A stretch of 64,000 bases of DNA from Sporosarcina sp. P2. Its GTDB lineage: Bacteria > Bacillota > Bacilli > Bacillales_A > Planococcaceae. This document shows, piece after piece, positions 8,253 to 16,651 of this stretch. The notes beneath the pieces were generated by a model. The model had not been told where the DNA came from, ran no database searches, and worked only from the letters and a program-made list of their open reading frames with translations. Where the stretch lies: NCBI RefSeq assembly GCF_002743255.1, contig NZ_PDYY01000007.1, forward strand, positions 1-64,000, written 5' to 3'. Every line of letters starts with the position of its first letter. Position 1 is the stretch's first letter. Made by a program: the position numbers and the translations under genes.

Positions 8253-8281
8253 AAAACCGCTCACGCATGAGCGGTTTTTTC
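8253..8281. terminator. bidirectional terminator between ywdK and gerQ
   Basis: AAAACCGCTCA and TGAGCGGTTTTTT form a tight hairpin with T-runs on both strands. It separates the convergent ywdK and gerQ genes. Confidence 0.85.
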
Positions 8282-8626
8282 TTATGGCGTTTGGTTGAAG
8301 TAATTTACTTCCTCTGGGAACTCCGCATAATCGAAGTAGATCATAGGGAATAAATAACGTCGACCTGTCTTGGCTTCACTGAGGATGACGTGATCGCGTC
8401 CTGCAGCTTCTACCATACCCGTGATCGCTTTTGTGTTCTTGCCTGCTTCTACCGCATGTTCGAATGAAAAATGAAAGACACCGGGTTTTCCTCTGTTAAG
8501 CCGTAAGATATTCTCGATGTAGGACTGCTCTCTAAAAGGCGGTGTTGGTACGTTCCCCTGTACATTTGTTTGTGGTGGGACCATTTGTTGCTGGGCATAG
8601 CCGGGATTCCAATAATATTGAACCAT
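8282..8626 (-). CDS. gerQ: spore coat protein GerQ
   Basis: The 114-aa GerQ (YwdL) is a spore coat protein that, in B. subtilis, is cross-linked by the Tgl transglutaminase and is needed to localise the cortex-lytic enzyme CwlJ. The N-terminus is Gln/Pro-rich (YYWNPGYAQQQMVPPQ). The conserved C-terminal domain includes SYIENILRLNRGK near residues 35-47 and YLFPMIYFDYAEFPEEVNYF at the end. GGAGAGGATG precedes ATG 8626. Adjacent ywdK is the B. subtilis arrangement. Its presence indicates endospore formation. Confidence 0.9.
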   Translation of the reverse strand: MVQYYWNPGYAQQQMVPPQTNVQGNVPTPPFREQSYIENILRLNRGKPGVFHFSFEHAVEAGKNTKAITGMVEAAGRDHVILSEAKTGRRYLFPMIYFDYAEFPEEVNYFNQTP

Positions 8627-8850
8627 TTCAACATCCTCTCCAGATCTGTTAGTTTTACTCGCGGGCAGTCTTGTAGGGCGAGGGAAGTGTGCGTTGCGTG
8701 TTGATGGAGTCTGTGTGAGACGGGCAAGCGCTTTTATTCCCTCTTGTTTGTCGCGGTGACAGCTAAAGCAAAACCCCCTTGGTTGTATCTTATGTTGGAG
8801 GGTGAGTGGGTATGAATGAAGTTTTTTGAAGAGGTAGGTTCAAAGTTAGG

Positions 8851-9420
8851 GGAAGGCACCGTTACGCTACGTTCCAGGCGGACGCGTTCGGGAGGGCCCG
8901 CGGTAAGCCCCCTAGTCGCTTTGCTCCTTTAGTGGTCTTACCTGTCGGGCTGATCCTCCCCGAGTCGCCGCCTTCCACTTCGCTTCACTAGTGTTTCCAT
9001 TTTGAATTGGAGTGGGGAGTTCAAGAATTGGGGAATGCAACGTTACGCTGCGTTCCAGGCGGACGCGTTCTGGAGGGTCCGCGTTGAGCCAACCAGGTCG
9101 CAAGTGCAAAGATATGCTCCTAACGCTTTGCTTTTACTCGCAAAAGCCGTCCTTCGTAACGGCTCTCACTTCGCTTCACTAGTGTTTCTATTGTGAATTG
9201 GAATGGGGAATGCAATGTTACGCTGCGTTCCAGGCGGACGCGTTCGGGAGGGCCCGCGGTAAGCCAACCAGGTCGCTTCGCTTCCTTTTGGTTGTCTTAC
9301 CTGTCGAGCTGATCCTCCCCGAGTCGCCGCCTTTAGTGCAAAGATATGCTCCTAACGCTTCGCTTTTACTCGCAAAAGCCGTCCTTCGTAACGGCTCTCA
9401 CTTCGCTTCACTAGTATCTC
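8851..9420. repeat. three tandem long palindromic repeats, copies 2-4
   Basis: Units start near 8851, 9032 and 9207 with a shared head (GTTACGCTGCGTTCCAGGCG then GACGCGTT). Each continues with GGGAGGGCCCGCGGTAAGCC, or the variant GGAGGGTCCGCG. Inner parts differ. One unit has the TTACCTGTCG.GCTGATCCTCCCC module, one has the ATGCTCCTAACGCTTTGC / AAAGCCGTCCTTCGTAACGG module, and the last has both. Tails end near CTTCGCTTCACTAGT. This block looks like a duplicated and recombined version of the dispersed element. Confidence 0.8.
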
Positions 9421-9532
9421 TTTCTGGTGTTGGAGAGTGAAATTCAAGACCTTATGTTGTGTCTAAAGTTAACTAAGTTAGAAGCCAACAATAATTCTCT
9501 TGCTATTAACAGTGATAGTTCTAAGTAACACC

Positions 9533-9617
9533 GTAGCGTTAGGAGCATGCACTTTTATAGGTTGCATTTGAGTAAGCCACGCCCTCCGGAAAGCGTCTCC
9601 AGCTGGAGCTTCAATCC
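9533..9617. repeat. long palindromic repeat, partial copy 5
   Basis: Only the right part of the element is present (TAGCGTTAGGAGCATG, TTTGAGTAAGCCACGCCCTC, then the AGCTGGAGCTTCAATCCC end). It is nearly identical to the right half of copy 1 at 175-257. Confidence 0.7.
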
Positions 9618-9652
9618 CGAACCACTAGCCCTATTTCTCTCTTTCTTCGCAA

Positions 9653-9685
9653 CAAAAAAGCCGCGAAGTGTTTCATTCGCGGCTT
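9653..9685 (-). terminator. chdC terminator
   Basis: AAGCCGCGAA and TTCGCGGCTT form a perfect stem; on the minus strand it is followed by TTTTTTG. It lies 13 bp past the chdC stop. Confidence 0.85.
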
Positions 9686-9697
9686 GGATCTAACCTA

Positions 9698-10447
9698 TTA
9701 TACTTCGAAAAATGCTTCGCGCTTGTCTGCATCTAAAATTGTACCGACGAAGAATGAGCCGAATACGCCGTAGCGTGCGCTGACCTCGTCAAAACGCATC
9801 TCATAGATGAGTTTTTTGAACTGTAACACGTCATCGGAGAACAGCGTGACGCCCCACTCGTAATCATCAAAGCCGACGGAGCCGGAAATGATTTGCTTCA
9901 CCTTACCTGCATAACCGCGGCCGATCATGCCGTGGCTGCGCATTAAACTTTTGCGGTGGTCCATGTCGAGCATGTACCAGTTATCTTCGCCTTCGCGCTT
10001 CTTATCCATTGGATAGAAACAAACGTATTGGCTACGAGGTAATTCAGGATACAGACGTCCGCGTACATGCGGATTCTGGTATGGATCTTCGTCAGATTCA
10101 CCTGCTAAGTAGTTCGATAACTCCACTACCGATATATAGGAATACGCTGGGATTGTGTAATCCGCAATGATTAACTTATTGAATTCTGCTTCCAACTGCT
10201 GAAGTTCATCCATTGTAGGACGTAATGTCATTAGCATGAAGTCTGCCTTTTGACCAACGACTGTATAAAATGCATGACTACCTGTTTTAGCATCATCCGC
10301 TTCTTGTATACGCTCCAAAAAAGTTAGGAATTCATTGACTGCTGCCTGACGCTCTTCTTTTGAAATCAATTTCCAAGAAGCCCAGTCCATCGTGCGAAAA
10401 TCGTGAAGTACATACCAACCGTCTAATGTAATAGCTGCTTCGTTCAC
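9698..10447 (-). CDS. chdC: coproheme decarboxylase ChdC (HemQ)
   Basis: The 249-aa chlorite-dismutase-fold enzyme converts coproheme III to haem b, the last step of the coproporphyrin-dependent haem pathway of Bacillota. The catalytic tyrosine is Tyr145 in CFYPMDKKR and the proximal haem ligand is His172 in MRSHGMIGR. Both positions and the length match the family. Translation starts at GTG 10447, preceded by AAGGAG at about 11 bases. It is monocistronic, divergent from pta, with a strong terminator. Confidence 0.93.
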   Translation of the reverse strand: MNEAAITLDGWYVLHDFRTMDWASWKLISKEERQAAVNEFLTFLERIQEADDAKTGSHAFYTVVGQKADFMLMTLRPTMDELQQLEAEFNKLIIADYTIPAYSYISVVELSNYLAGESDEDPYQNPHVRGRLYPELPRSQYVCFYPMDKKREGEDNWYMLDMDHRKSLMRSHGMIGRGYAGKVKQIISGSVGFDDYEWGVTLFSDDVLQFKKLIYEMRFDEVSARYGVFGSFFVGTILDADKREAFFEV

Positions 10448-10661
10448 TTGAATTCAGTCTCCTTTTAAAATAAAGTAGTTTCTATATCAAGTGTATCATA
10501 AACAGTCTTTACTCGTTAAGGAATAAGGTTAGACCCACAATAGACATTACAAAAATGAATATCTAATGGGCAGTTATCTGAAAACTTCAGAATTCTTAGT
10601 GTATTAATGGGGCTTTTCAGGTATGATAAATAGGAAAATATAACAAGGGTGGGAATTACAC

Positions 10662-11633
10662 ATGGCAGATCTTTTTGAAGGTATTCGTAAAACATTGGAA
10701 GGTAAAGGAAAGACGATTGTATTACCTGAAGGTGAGGACATAAGAATAGTAGAAGCGGCTGTACATCTTCAACAAGAGGGGATTATAACGCCAGTTTTAT
10801 TAGGTAATGAAGAAGCGGTAAATAAAGTAGCAAAAGAAGGTGGCTTTGATATTTCCGAGATTAAGTTGATTGATCCTGCAAACGCTTCCTATTTTGAAGA
10901 ACTGGCGGAGAAATTCGTTGAGCGTCGTGGAGGAAAAGCTACAATCGAGCAAGCGCGCGAGCAATTGAAAGATGTAAACTATTTCGGAACTATGCTAATC
11001 TATACAGGACGTGTAGACGGTTTGGTGAGTGGAGCTGCACATTCGACGGCGGATACAGTTCGTCCTGCATTGCAAATTATCAAGACTAAGCCTGGCGTTT
11101 CAAAAACGAGTGGTGCTTTCATTATGATGAAAGAAGAAGAGCGTCTAATTTTTGCGGACTGTGCCATTACTGTGAATCCTTCAGCCAAAGAGTTAGCTGA
11201 AATCGCTGTGGAAAGTACGAAAACTGCAAAGGCATTCGGAATTGATCCACGCGTTGCGATGCTTTCATTCTCTACTACAGGTTCTGCTGTGACAGAAGAG
11301 ACGAAAAAAGTGGTGGAAGCGGCTAGAATTGCTAAAGAATTGGCACCTGACCTATTGATTGACGGAGAATTCCAATTTGATGCAGCGTATGTACCAAGTG
11401 TAGCAGCGAAAAAAGCTCCAGAATCCGTCATCAAAGGCGATGCAAACGTCTTTATTTTCCCGACATTGGACGCTGGAAACATCGGCTACAAATTGACAGA
11501 ACGTCTAGGTGGATACGAAGCGATTGGTCCGATCCTTCAAGGCTTAAATGGTCCCGTCAACGACTTGTCACGCGGCTGTTCTGCAGAAGATGTCTATAAA
11601 CTTTCTATCATCACAGCAGCCCAGAGCCTATAA
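10662..11633 (+). CDS. pta: phosphate acetyltransferase
   Basis: The 323-aa short-form Pta interconverts acetyl-CoA and acetyl phosphate in overflow metabolism. Recognisable regions include IVLPEGEDIRIVEAA near residues 20-34, GAAHSTADTVRPALQI near 123-138 and the C-terminal GPILQGLNGPVNDLSRG. Length fits the single-domain PTA_PTB family; no DRTGG regulatory domain is present. AAGGGTGG lies before ATG 10662. It is followed after 66 bp by lipL, as in B. subtilis. Confidence 0.93.
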   Translation: MADLFEGIRKTLEGKGKTIVLPEGEDIRIVEAAVHLQQEGIITPVLLGNEEAVNKVAKEGGFDISEIKLIDPANASYFEELAEKFVERRGGKATIEQAREQLKDVNYFGTMLIYTGRVDGLVSGAAHSTADTVRPALQIIKTKPGVSKTSGAFIMMKEEERLIFADCAITVNPSAKELAEIAVESTKTAKAFGIDPRVAMLSFSTTGSAVTEETKKVVEAARIAKELAPDLLIDGEFQFDAAYVPSVAAKKAPESVIKGDANVFIFPTLDAGNIGYKLTERLGGYEAIGPILQGLNGPVNDLSRGCSAEDVYKLSIITAAQSL

Positions 11634-11699
11634 TGACAGGCTCGTAGTTTGTGAACCGTCTACATATAATCCAGATCAATCACTATAGGAGAGCTAGAC

Positions 11700-12536
11700 A
11701 TGTCACAAGATAAACATTTACTGAATCAACCAGCTTGGCGTTTCATCGACGAATCCATTTCGGCACGCAATCGTTCTGCGCTCGAATCCTTCGCCATGGA
11801 TGATACGTTATGCCAATTAGTTGGGCAGCAACAAAGTGTACCGGTTGTCAGGACATGGGTACATGATAAGACGATCGTGTTAGGTATTCAAGATCATCGA
11901 ATGCCATTCATTCAACAAGCGATGGAAGGAATTGAGCAGCATGGCTATCAGTCGATCGTTCGCAATTCGGGAGGGCTTGCAGTCGTCTTAGATGAAGGGA
12001 TAGTAAATATTTCCTTAATCTTCTCTGAACAAAAGTCTTCTATTGACATTCCGATAGGCTACGAAGCGATGGTATCACTAGTTCAGCTATTATTTCCTGA
12101 GCTTGGCGAACGGATAGAAGCCTATGAAATTGTCGGATCTTATTGTCCTGGATCATATGATTTAAGTGTCGATGGCAAGAAATTCGCTGGGGTTTCACAG
12201 CGTCGTTTGCGTCAAGGAGTTGCTGTGCAAGTATATTTATGCGTTGAAGGCAGTGGTTCCGAACGTGCGGAGTTAATACGTGAAGTCTATGAGAAGGGCT
12301 TGCAAGGCCAACAGACGAAATTCAGTTATCCTGTAATCCAACCTGATACAATGGCATCGTTATCGGAAATTCTGGATACGCATTTGACGGTCAATGAAGT
12401 CGTTATTCGTCTGCAAATATTGTTGCGCTCGTTGACGGAAGATGTGCGTCACGATGGGTTAACAGACGAGGAAATGGAATTGTACGGATTCTATTTGCGA
12501 CGTGTCTTTGAACGCAATCAAAAGATGTTATCCTAG
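11700..12536 (+). CDS. lipL: octanoyl-[GcvH]:protein N-octanoyltransferase LipL
   Basis: The 278-aa LipL transfers octanoyl groups from GcvH to the E2 subunits of 2-oxoacid dehydrogenases during lipoate assembly. The catalytic cysteine is Cys149 in GSYCPGSYDLS, and the acyl-binding segment is RNSGGLAVVLDEGIVNIS (residues 88-105). The Cys position distinguishes LipL from LplA, which uses a lysine. AGGAGAG precedes ATG 11700. Being behind pta reproduces the B. subtilis ywfJ-ywfL order. Confidence 0.9.
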   Translation: MSQDKHLLNQPAWRFIDESISARNRSALESFAMDDTLCQLVGQQQSVPVVRTWVHDKTIVLGIQDHRMPFIQQAMEGIEQHGYQSIVRNSGGLAVVLDEGIVNISLIFSEQKSSIDIPIGYEAMVSLVQLLFPELGERIEAYEIVGSYCPGSYDLSVDGKKFAGVSQRRLRQGVAVQVYLCVEGSGSERAELIREVYEKGLQGQQTKFSYPVIQPDTMASLSEILDTHLTVNEVVIRLQILLRSLTEDVRHDGLTDEEMELYGFYLRRVFERNQKMLS

Positions 12537-12547
12537 TACGAAAAAAA

Positions 12548-12580
12548 GCTGCCAATCAGTTATTGATTGGCGGCTCTTTT
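12548..12580. terminator. terminator behind lipL
   Basis: GCTGCCAATCA and TGATTGGCGGC form a stem followed by TCTTTT on the plus strand and preceded by an A-run that serves rsfA on the minus strand. The rsfA stop codon lies inside the stem. Confidence 0.75.
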
Positions 12581-13194
12581 GATGTGATTAGATTACCATT
12601 TGGCTCCATTTTAAATAATGGTGCAACGTGCTCGCTTTCTTCATTTAAAGCGATAAATCGACGTGCACGATTCATGATTTGGACGAATTGCTCATAGTCT
12701 TCTTTCAACGTTTTATTCTCTTTTTTCAGATCTTCAATTTGCATTTCTAGCGATTTCATTTGTTCCGTCGCTGTTTTTGCCGTTTGTCTCCATCGAAGTG
12801 CATCCGTATCCGCACCGCCGTTATGATGCATGCGAATCAAATAGGCAATGACCGTGTCGAGGGATAGGGCTGATAATGGAACCTGGATTTTTTCCTGGCC
12901 ATCTGCGCCTGTCTCGGGGCTGTACATTTGCTGATTACGTCTTTTAAAATCTGTACCTAGCACACGTAACGTTTGCTTTCTTTCTTTCTTCGCTTCAGAG
13001 AGTTCACTCTCATAGTCTCTTCGCACAACTGCATTCCATCTGAACCCACAAGCTGCTGCTGTTCGGTTCAGGGCGTCACCTACTTCTTCAAATGCACCTA
13101 GCTGTGTACTTCCTTCTCTTACATGTCGTAGCACCGTCTCTGCCAATAATTCATCGTCTTGTTCTAACCAAGCGTCTTGTCTAACTTTCACCAT
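12556..13194 (-). CDS. rsfA: RsfA-family prespore transcription factor
   Basis: The 212-aa protein carries an N-terminal Myb/SANT-like domain (about residues 5-70, starting VRQDAWLEQDDELLAETVLRH) and a predicted coiled coil (about 130-165). This is the layout of RsfA, which fine-tunes sigma-F-dependent genes in the forespore. ATG 13194 is chosen because AGGAGG lies 7 bases upstream; the ATG at 13200 is one base from the Shine-Dalgarno. In B. subtilis rsfA (ywfN) also sits between lipL and ywfO. Function follows from the family; targets here are unknown. Confidence 0.88.
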   Translation of the reverse strand: MVKVRQDAWLEQDDELLAETVLRHVREGSTQLGAFEEVGDALNRTAAACGFRWNAVVRRDYESELSEAKKERKQTLRVLGTDFKRRNQQMYSPETGADGQEKIQVPLSALSLDTVIAYLIRMHHNGGADTDALRWRQTAKTATEQMKSLEMQIEDLKKENKTLKEDYEQFVQIMNRARRFIALNEESEHVAPLFKMEPNGNLITSKEPPINN

Positions 13195-13650
13195 CTCCAT
13201 GCCTCCTGTCTTGTACTCTCTTTCTACTGCCATTATGACCACGGGATGAGTCTTTTATTCAGAGAGTTATAAAATTCTATGAAGATGGTAATAAAATGGG
13301 CGGGTTTTTAGGTGAGTGGGAGTTAAGTAAAGTCAGTCGGGTGAGGCTGGCAGGGTGTTGGGGTGGGAATTTGCGCTACGGAGGGGAAGCTTCCTGAGGG
13401 CCCGCGGCAAGCCAACCAGTTCGCTAGTGCAAAAGACGTTCTTCATGACGGCTCTCGCTCCCTTGGTTGGCTCACCGCGGGCCCATGGGAAAGCGTCCCC
13501 CAACTGGAGCTTCCATCCCCGAGTAGACACTAAGTCCTTCACGTTTGTAAACACGTTCCATCATCAACCGTTTAAAATCCGTCATAGAGTACTATGTCAC
13601 GTTCCATCGTTTTTTGTTATACTGGAACGAATGAAGGATGAGGTGACGAC
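13195..13650. other. 456-bp gene-free interval
   Basis: The interval carries the rsfA upstream region, one complete long palindromic repeat (13361-13520) and about 130 bp leading to ywfO. No coding potential beyond repeat-derived frames was found. Confidence 0.6.
13361..13520. repeat. long palindromic repeat, copy 6 (best palindrome)
   Basis: GGGCCCGCGG (13398-13407) with AGCCAACCA (13410-13418) is mirrored by TGGTTGGCT (13464-13472) and CCGCGGGCCC (13475-13484), both perfect. The outer arms GGTGGGAA.. and ..CTGGAGCTTCCATCCCC give a whole-element hairpin of about 160 bp with a loop of roughly 45 bp. Confidence 0.8.
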
Positions 13651-14940
13651 ATGGCGTACCAAAACGAAAAACTGCCCGAAGAGAAAGTGTTTAAAGACCC
13701 TGTACACAGCTACATACATGTCCGGGATCGCGTAATATGGGACCTAGTCAACACACGCGAATTCCAGCGCTTGCGCAGAATTCGCCAGCTTGGCACTACT
13801 TACCTAGTGTTCCACGGTGCAGAACACAGCCGCTTCCAGCACTCGCTTGGTGTCTATGAAATCGTCCGACGAATTCTCGACGACGGCTTCAGGGGGCGTA
13901 AAGAATGGAATGAAGAACAGCGACTCGTCGCCCTGTGTGCAGCATTATTGCATGATCTGGGACATGGTCCATTTTCCCACGCATTTGAAAAAGTATTCAA
14001 TCTGGATCACGAACAATTTACCCAGCAAATTTTATTGGAACAGACAGAAGTCCATGAAGTGCTGCGTCGTGTGTCGCCAGATTTCCCACAAAAAGTGGCA
14101 GATGTGATCGACAAAACGTACACAGACAAACTGGTCGTCAGCTTGATCTCCAGCCAAATTGATGCAGACCGTATGGATTATCTTCAACGCGATGCATATT
14201 ACACAGGCGTTTCCTACGGTCATTTCGACATGGAACGGATTTTGCGTGTCATGCGTCCGACTGAAGACCAAGTAGTCATCAAGCATAGCGGCATGCACGC
14301 GGTGGAAGACTATATCATGAGCCGCTATCAGATGTACTGGCAAGTGTATTTCCACCCCGTGTCGCGAAGTGCGGAAGTAATTCTTATTAAAATTTTACAC
14401 AGAGCGAAATTTTTATTTGAAACAGGGTATGCATTTAAGCAAGAACCCATGCATTTCATTTCGTTCTTCGCTCAAGAGTTCAAATTGAAAGAGTACATAG
14501 CTCTTGATGAGGGCGTGTTATTAACATATTTTCAACTGTGGATGGAAGAAGATGACACGATTTTAGCGGATTTATGCGATCGCTTCGTTAACAGACGGCT
14601 ATTTCAATATGCCGAGTTCGATCCCGCTGTGCAATATATGAAATTCGGTGAACTGATTACATTGTTTAAAGAAGCAGGGCTCGATCCCGAATATTATTTA
14701 GTGACGGATTCTTCATCGGATTTACCTTACGACTTTTATCGTCCAGGTGAAGAGAATGAGCGTGTGCCGATTTATTTACAACTAGAAAATGGCGATTTGC
14801 GTGAACTGTCGCGGCTGTCCGATGTGGTTGAAGCGATATCAGGAAAACGCAGAACAGATCATAAAATTTATTATCCTGAAGACTTGTTAGTAGATGGAAA
14901 CCCGTTGCATGAGAAGATTTTGGAATTGTTAAGAGGTTAA
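13651..14940 (+). CDS. ywfO: YwfO-type HD-domain phosphohydrolase
   Basis: The 429-aa protein belongs to the dNTPase-like HD superfamily. The H...HD...D metal site is seen as HSRFQHSLGVYE near residues 58-69, ALLHDLGHGPFSHAFE near 98-113 and a later DADRMDYLQRD near 170-180. Such proteins bind or hydrolyse (d)NTPs. The physiological substrate of YwfO is not settled, so only a phosphohydrolase call is made. GAGGTG precedes ATG 13651. It is co-transcribed with ywgA, 17 bp downstream. Confidence 0.88.
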   Translation: MAYQNEKLPEEKVFKDPVHSYIHVRDRVIWDLVNTREFQRLRRIRQLGTTYLVFHGAEHSRFQHSLGVYEIVRRILDDGFRGRKEWNEEQRLVALCAALLHDLGHGPFSHAFEKVFNLDHEQFTQQILLEQTEVHEVLRRVSPDFPQKVADVIDKTYTDKLVVSLISSQIDADRMDYLQRDAYYTGVSYGHFDMERILRVMRPTEDQVVIKHSGMHAVEDYIMSRYQMYWQVYFHPVSRSAEVILIKILHRAKFLFETGYAFKQEPMHFISFFAQEFKLKEYIALDEGVLLTYFQLWMEEDDTILADLCDRFVNRRLFQYAEFDPAVQYMKFGELITLFKEAGLDPEYYLVTDSSSDLPYDFYRPGEENERVPIYLQLENGDLRELSRLSDVVEAISGKRRTDHKIYYPEDLLVDGNPLHEKILELLRG

Positions 14941-14957
14941 GAGAGGGGTTGCGGGAC

Positions 14958-15464
14958 TTGCTGCAAGAGCATGCAAAAATCGTTCAGTTTATATCGTTGG
15001 CGAATGAAGTAAATGGCCGTAAGAAAATGCAGAAGATGGTTTATATATTAAAGAAAATGAATTTCCCGTTTGCTGAGAAATATGAGCTCCATATGTATGG
15101 TCCTTATTCGGAAGAACTGACATTGCGAGTGGAAGAATTATGTGAAATGGGCTTTTTGGCTGAACGTTTTGAGGACAAGGGTTCGTATAAGCAATATTGC
15201 TATCAAGTGACGGATGAAGGATCGAAATTCCTTACGACAGCAGAAGCACCAAAAGAACAGTTGCCAAAATGTATCGAGCGATTGAATGAGAAGTCGTCAC
15301 GCTTTTTGGAATTGGTCTCAACATTGCTATTTTTCGATCAGCTCGACAAAGAGGACCAAATTGCTAAAGTGCGTATCGTGAAAAACAAATTGAACTTCAC
15401 TGATCAAGAAATGGATCAAGCTTTTGCCTTCATCGAAGAGATGCAAGTGAGTTCAGTCAGCTAA
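14958..15464 (+). CDS. ywgA: YwgA-family protein
   Basis: The 168-aa protein matches YwgA, with the conserved core GRKKMQKMVYILKKMNFPF near residues 21-39 and MYGPYSEEL near 46-54. The winged-helix-like look suggests nucleic-acid or protein binding, but no function is established. TTG 14958 is chosen because GAGAGGGG lies about 9 bases upstream and the protein would then start LLQEHAK like its relatives; the TTG at 14949 is adjacent to the Shine-Dalgarno. It pairs with ywfO. Confidence 0.8.
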   Translation: MLQEHAKIVQFISLANEVNGRKKMQKMVYILKKMNFPFAEKYELHMYGPYSEELTLRVEELCEMGFLAERFEDKGSYKQYCYQVTDEGSKFLTTAEAPKEQLPKCIERLNEKSSRFLELVSTLLFFDQLDKEDQIAKVRIVKNKLNFTDQEMDQAFAFIEEMQVSSVS

Positions 15465-15477
15465 ATGGATCAAGTAA

Positions 15478-15508
15478 AAAGGATTCTCACGATGAGAATC
15501 CTTTTGCT
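15478..15508. terminator. bidirectional terminator
   Basis: AAAAGGATTCTCA and TGAGAATCCTTTT form a perfect stem with a 3-nt loop. It serves ywgA on the plus strand and the tautomerase gene on the minus strand. Confidence 0.85.
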
Positions 15509-15512
15509 GATT

Positions 15513-15698
15513 TTACTGATCACTCATACGTTTTCCATTTTTAAAAAGATGGTTTTTTGGCATTTCTTCAATGAAAACTGTTACGCTGTCAGTAGTAGCA
15601 CCAGTCGTTTCCACAACAGCTTGCGTAACTTTTTCACAAAGTGCCCGTTTTTGGTCGTCAGTGCGTCCTTCAAGCATTTTTACTGTGACGTATGGCAT
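15513..15698 (-). CDS. ywhB: 4-oxalocrotonate tautomerase family protein
   Basis: The 61-aa protein starts MPYVTVKMLEGRT, leaving the catalytic Pro1 after Met removal, as in 4-oxalocrotonate tautomerase and B. subtilis YwhB. The family converts enol and keto forms of small acids; the native substrate here is unknown. AAGGAGG sits 7 bases before ATG 15698. It is divergent from ywhD, with which it shares a 67-bp promoter region. Confidence 0.88.
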   Translation of the reverse strand: MPYVTVKMLEGRTDDQKRALCEKVTQAVVETTGATTDSVTVFIEEMPKNHLFKNGKRMSDQ

Positions 15699-15765
15699 TT
15701 AGTTTCCTCCTTAGCAGAAAATTCAGGTATAGTACATATAATAACAGAGACGGAGGTCGATTTAT

Positions 15766-16284
15766 ATGGCAAATGAGCAAAATTCAAAACCAAAGTTAGG
15801 CTTTACGATAATAAAAAATGACCCAACAGATGGACATAAAGGGTTCGGCATAGGTTCGTTGTCGTTGGAAAACATTTCGCCTGTGATCATCGATGTAGAA
15901 GAGGGCACTGCACAAGTAGAAATGGGGGCTATGCATGCCCGTAGTGATACGGAACGAGGAATCAAATTCACCACAGACCGCAAAGATTCTGAAGGCGGCA
16001 AACCATACTGGCTAGTTTGGGTGACAATTGATTACCGTGAGGAAGGTCCGTATTACGCAGGTATCACAGCTTGCGAAATGATTGTCAACCGTGAGAAGAG
16101 ACGTGGCTACAAGTTACTGGCAGACCACGTCAACCGTATGGACAAATCCATGAAGAGACATATTATCGTAGACGAAATGGACGATCGTTCGAAAAAAATT
16201 CTTAAGGACTTTCTGAAATCACATAACGCAGAACTTTGGGAACGTAGTACACCTGAATTACACGAAGGTTTGCGCACAGAGTAA
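15766..16284 (+). CDS. ywhD: YwhD-family protein
   Basis: The 172-aa protein has the same length and style as B. subtilis YwhD, with segments FGIGSLSLENISPVIID near residues 26-42 and PYWLVWVTIDYREEGPYYAG near 80-99. Function is unknown. CGGAGGTCG precedes ATG 15766 and a TATAAT box lies at 15737-15742. The gap behind it contains the candidate small RNA. Confidence 0.85.
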   Translation: MANEQNSKPKLGFTIIKNDPTDGHKGFGIGSLSLENISPVIIDVEEGTAQVEMGAMHARSDTERGIKFTTDRKDSEGGKPYWLVWVTIDYREEGPYYAGITACEMIVNREKRRGYKLLADHVNRMDKSMKRHIIVDEMDDRSKKILKDFLKSHNAELWERSTPELHEGLRTE

Positions 16285-16367
16285 GACGTCCAACGGCATA
16301 CGTAAAAAGTACAATTTTCGTCAAATGCGTCAAAAATGTGACAATTTGCATTACGTACTCTTTGAGG

Positions 16368-16396
16368 TTGAATGTCTGCAACAAAGGAAGTAAACT
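16368..16396 (+). promoter_or_regulatory. sigma-A-type promoter of the small RNA
   Basis: TTGAAT (16368-16373), a 17-bp spacer and TAAACT (16391-16396) predict a start at about 16401-16403. No coding gene follows, which supports an independent RNA transcript. Confidence 0.55.
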
Positions 16397-16400
16397 AAAC

Positions 16401-16549
16401 ATACAGCTTTGCGCTGTAATCTAGGACACCCGCTATGTAGAGGATCGTTTGATGAAACCACAAACCCAAGCAGTGCAGATTCACTCGATTGCTACATAAC
16501 GGTCGAAAAAGCCTCGCTCTCCGCGGATACGGAGAACGAGGCTTTTTTT
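16401..16549 (+). ncRNA. candidate small RNA, about 150 nt
   Basis: Downstream of the 16368 promoter the RNA would begin with a hairpin ACAGC (16403-16407) / GCTGT (16413-16417). It continues with a central stem CCGCTATGTAG (16430-16440) / CTACATAACGG (16492-16502), one mismatch, extended by GATCG (16443-16447) / CGATT (16486-16490). It ends in a strong terminator. The apical loop (about 16448-16485) contains a CAAACCC single-stranded stretch. There is no open frame with a ribosome site. I do not recognise it as 6S, SRP, tmRNA or RNase P RNA, or as a known riboswitch. Confidence 0.55.
16508..16549. terminator. strong bidirectional terminator of the small RNA
   Basis: GCCTCG-C-TCTCCG pairs with CGGAGA-A-CGAGGC around a 6-nt loop, with seven T on the plus strand and an A-run giving TTTTTC on the minus strand. 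It can also end the pbpG transcript after it has passed through the 21-bp array. Confidence 0.85.
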
Positions 16550-16651
16550 ATGTGGATTTAAGAAGTGAAGTCTACTTCCAGCACTCATAGTATGTGGCTA
16601 CGCGCTCTATGCTGCCGTGCGAACGCACATATTCTGTAGCTAAGCGTACAT

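Larger units (their letters stand above)
8627..9697. other. 1.07-kb gene-free interval holding repeats
   Basis: Nothing here is convincingly coding. The short open frames contain repeat sequence and lack ribosome sites. The interval holds the gerQ upstream region (8627-8845), three tandem long palindromic repeats (8851-9420), about 110 bp of AT-rich spacer and a partial fourth repeat (9533-9617), then the chdC terminator. Confidence 0.7.

Noticed and set aside
8851..9420. Palindromic repeats as insertion sequences
   Set aside because: No transposase-like frame is present; they can only be called non-autonomous repeats.
8912..9440. Short open frames in the 8.9-9.4 kb repeat block
   Set aside because: They repeat the same residues because they lie in copies of the palindromic element; no start signals.
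15465..15776. 103-codon plus-strand frame after ywgA
   Set aside because: It is antisense to the tautomerase gene and runs through a terminator; no ribosome site.
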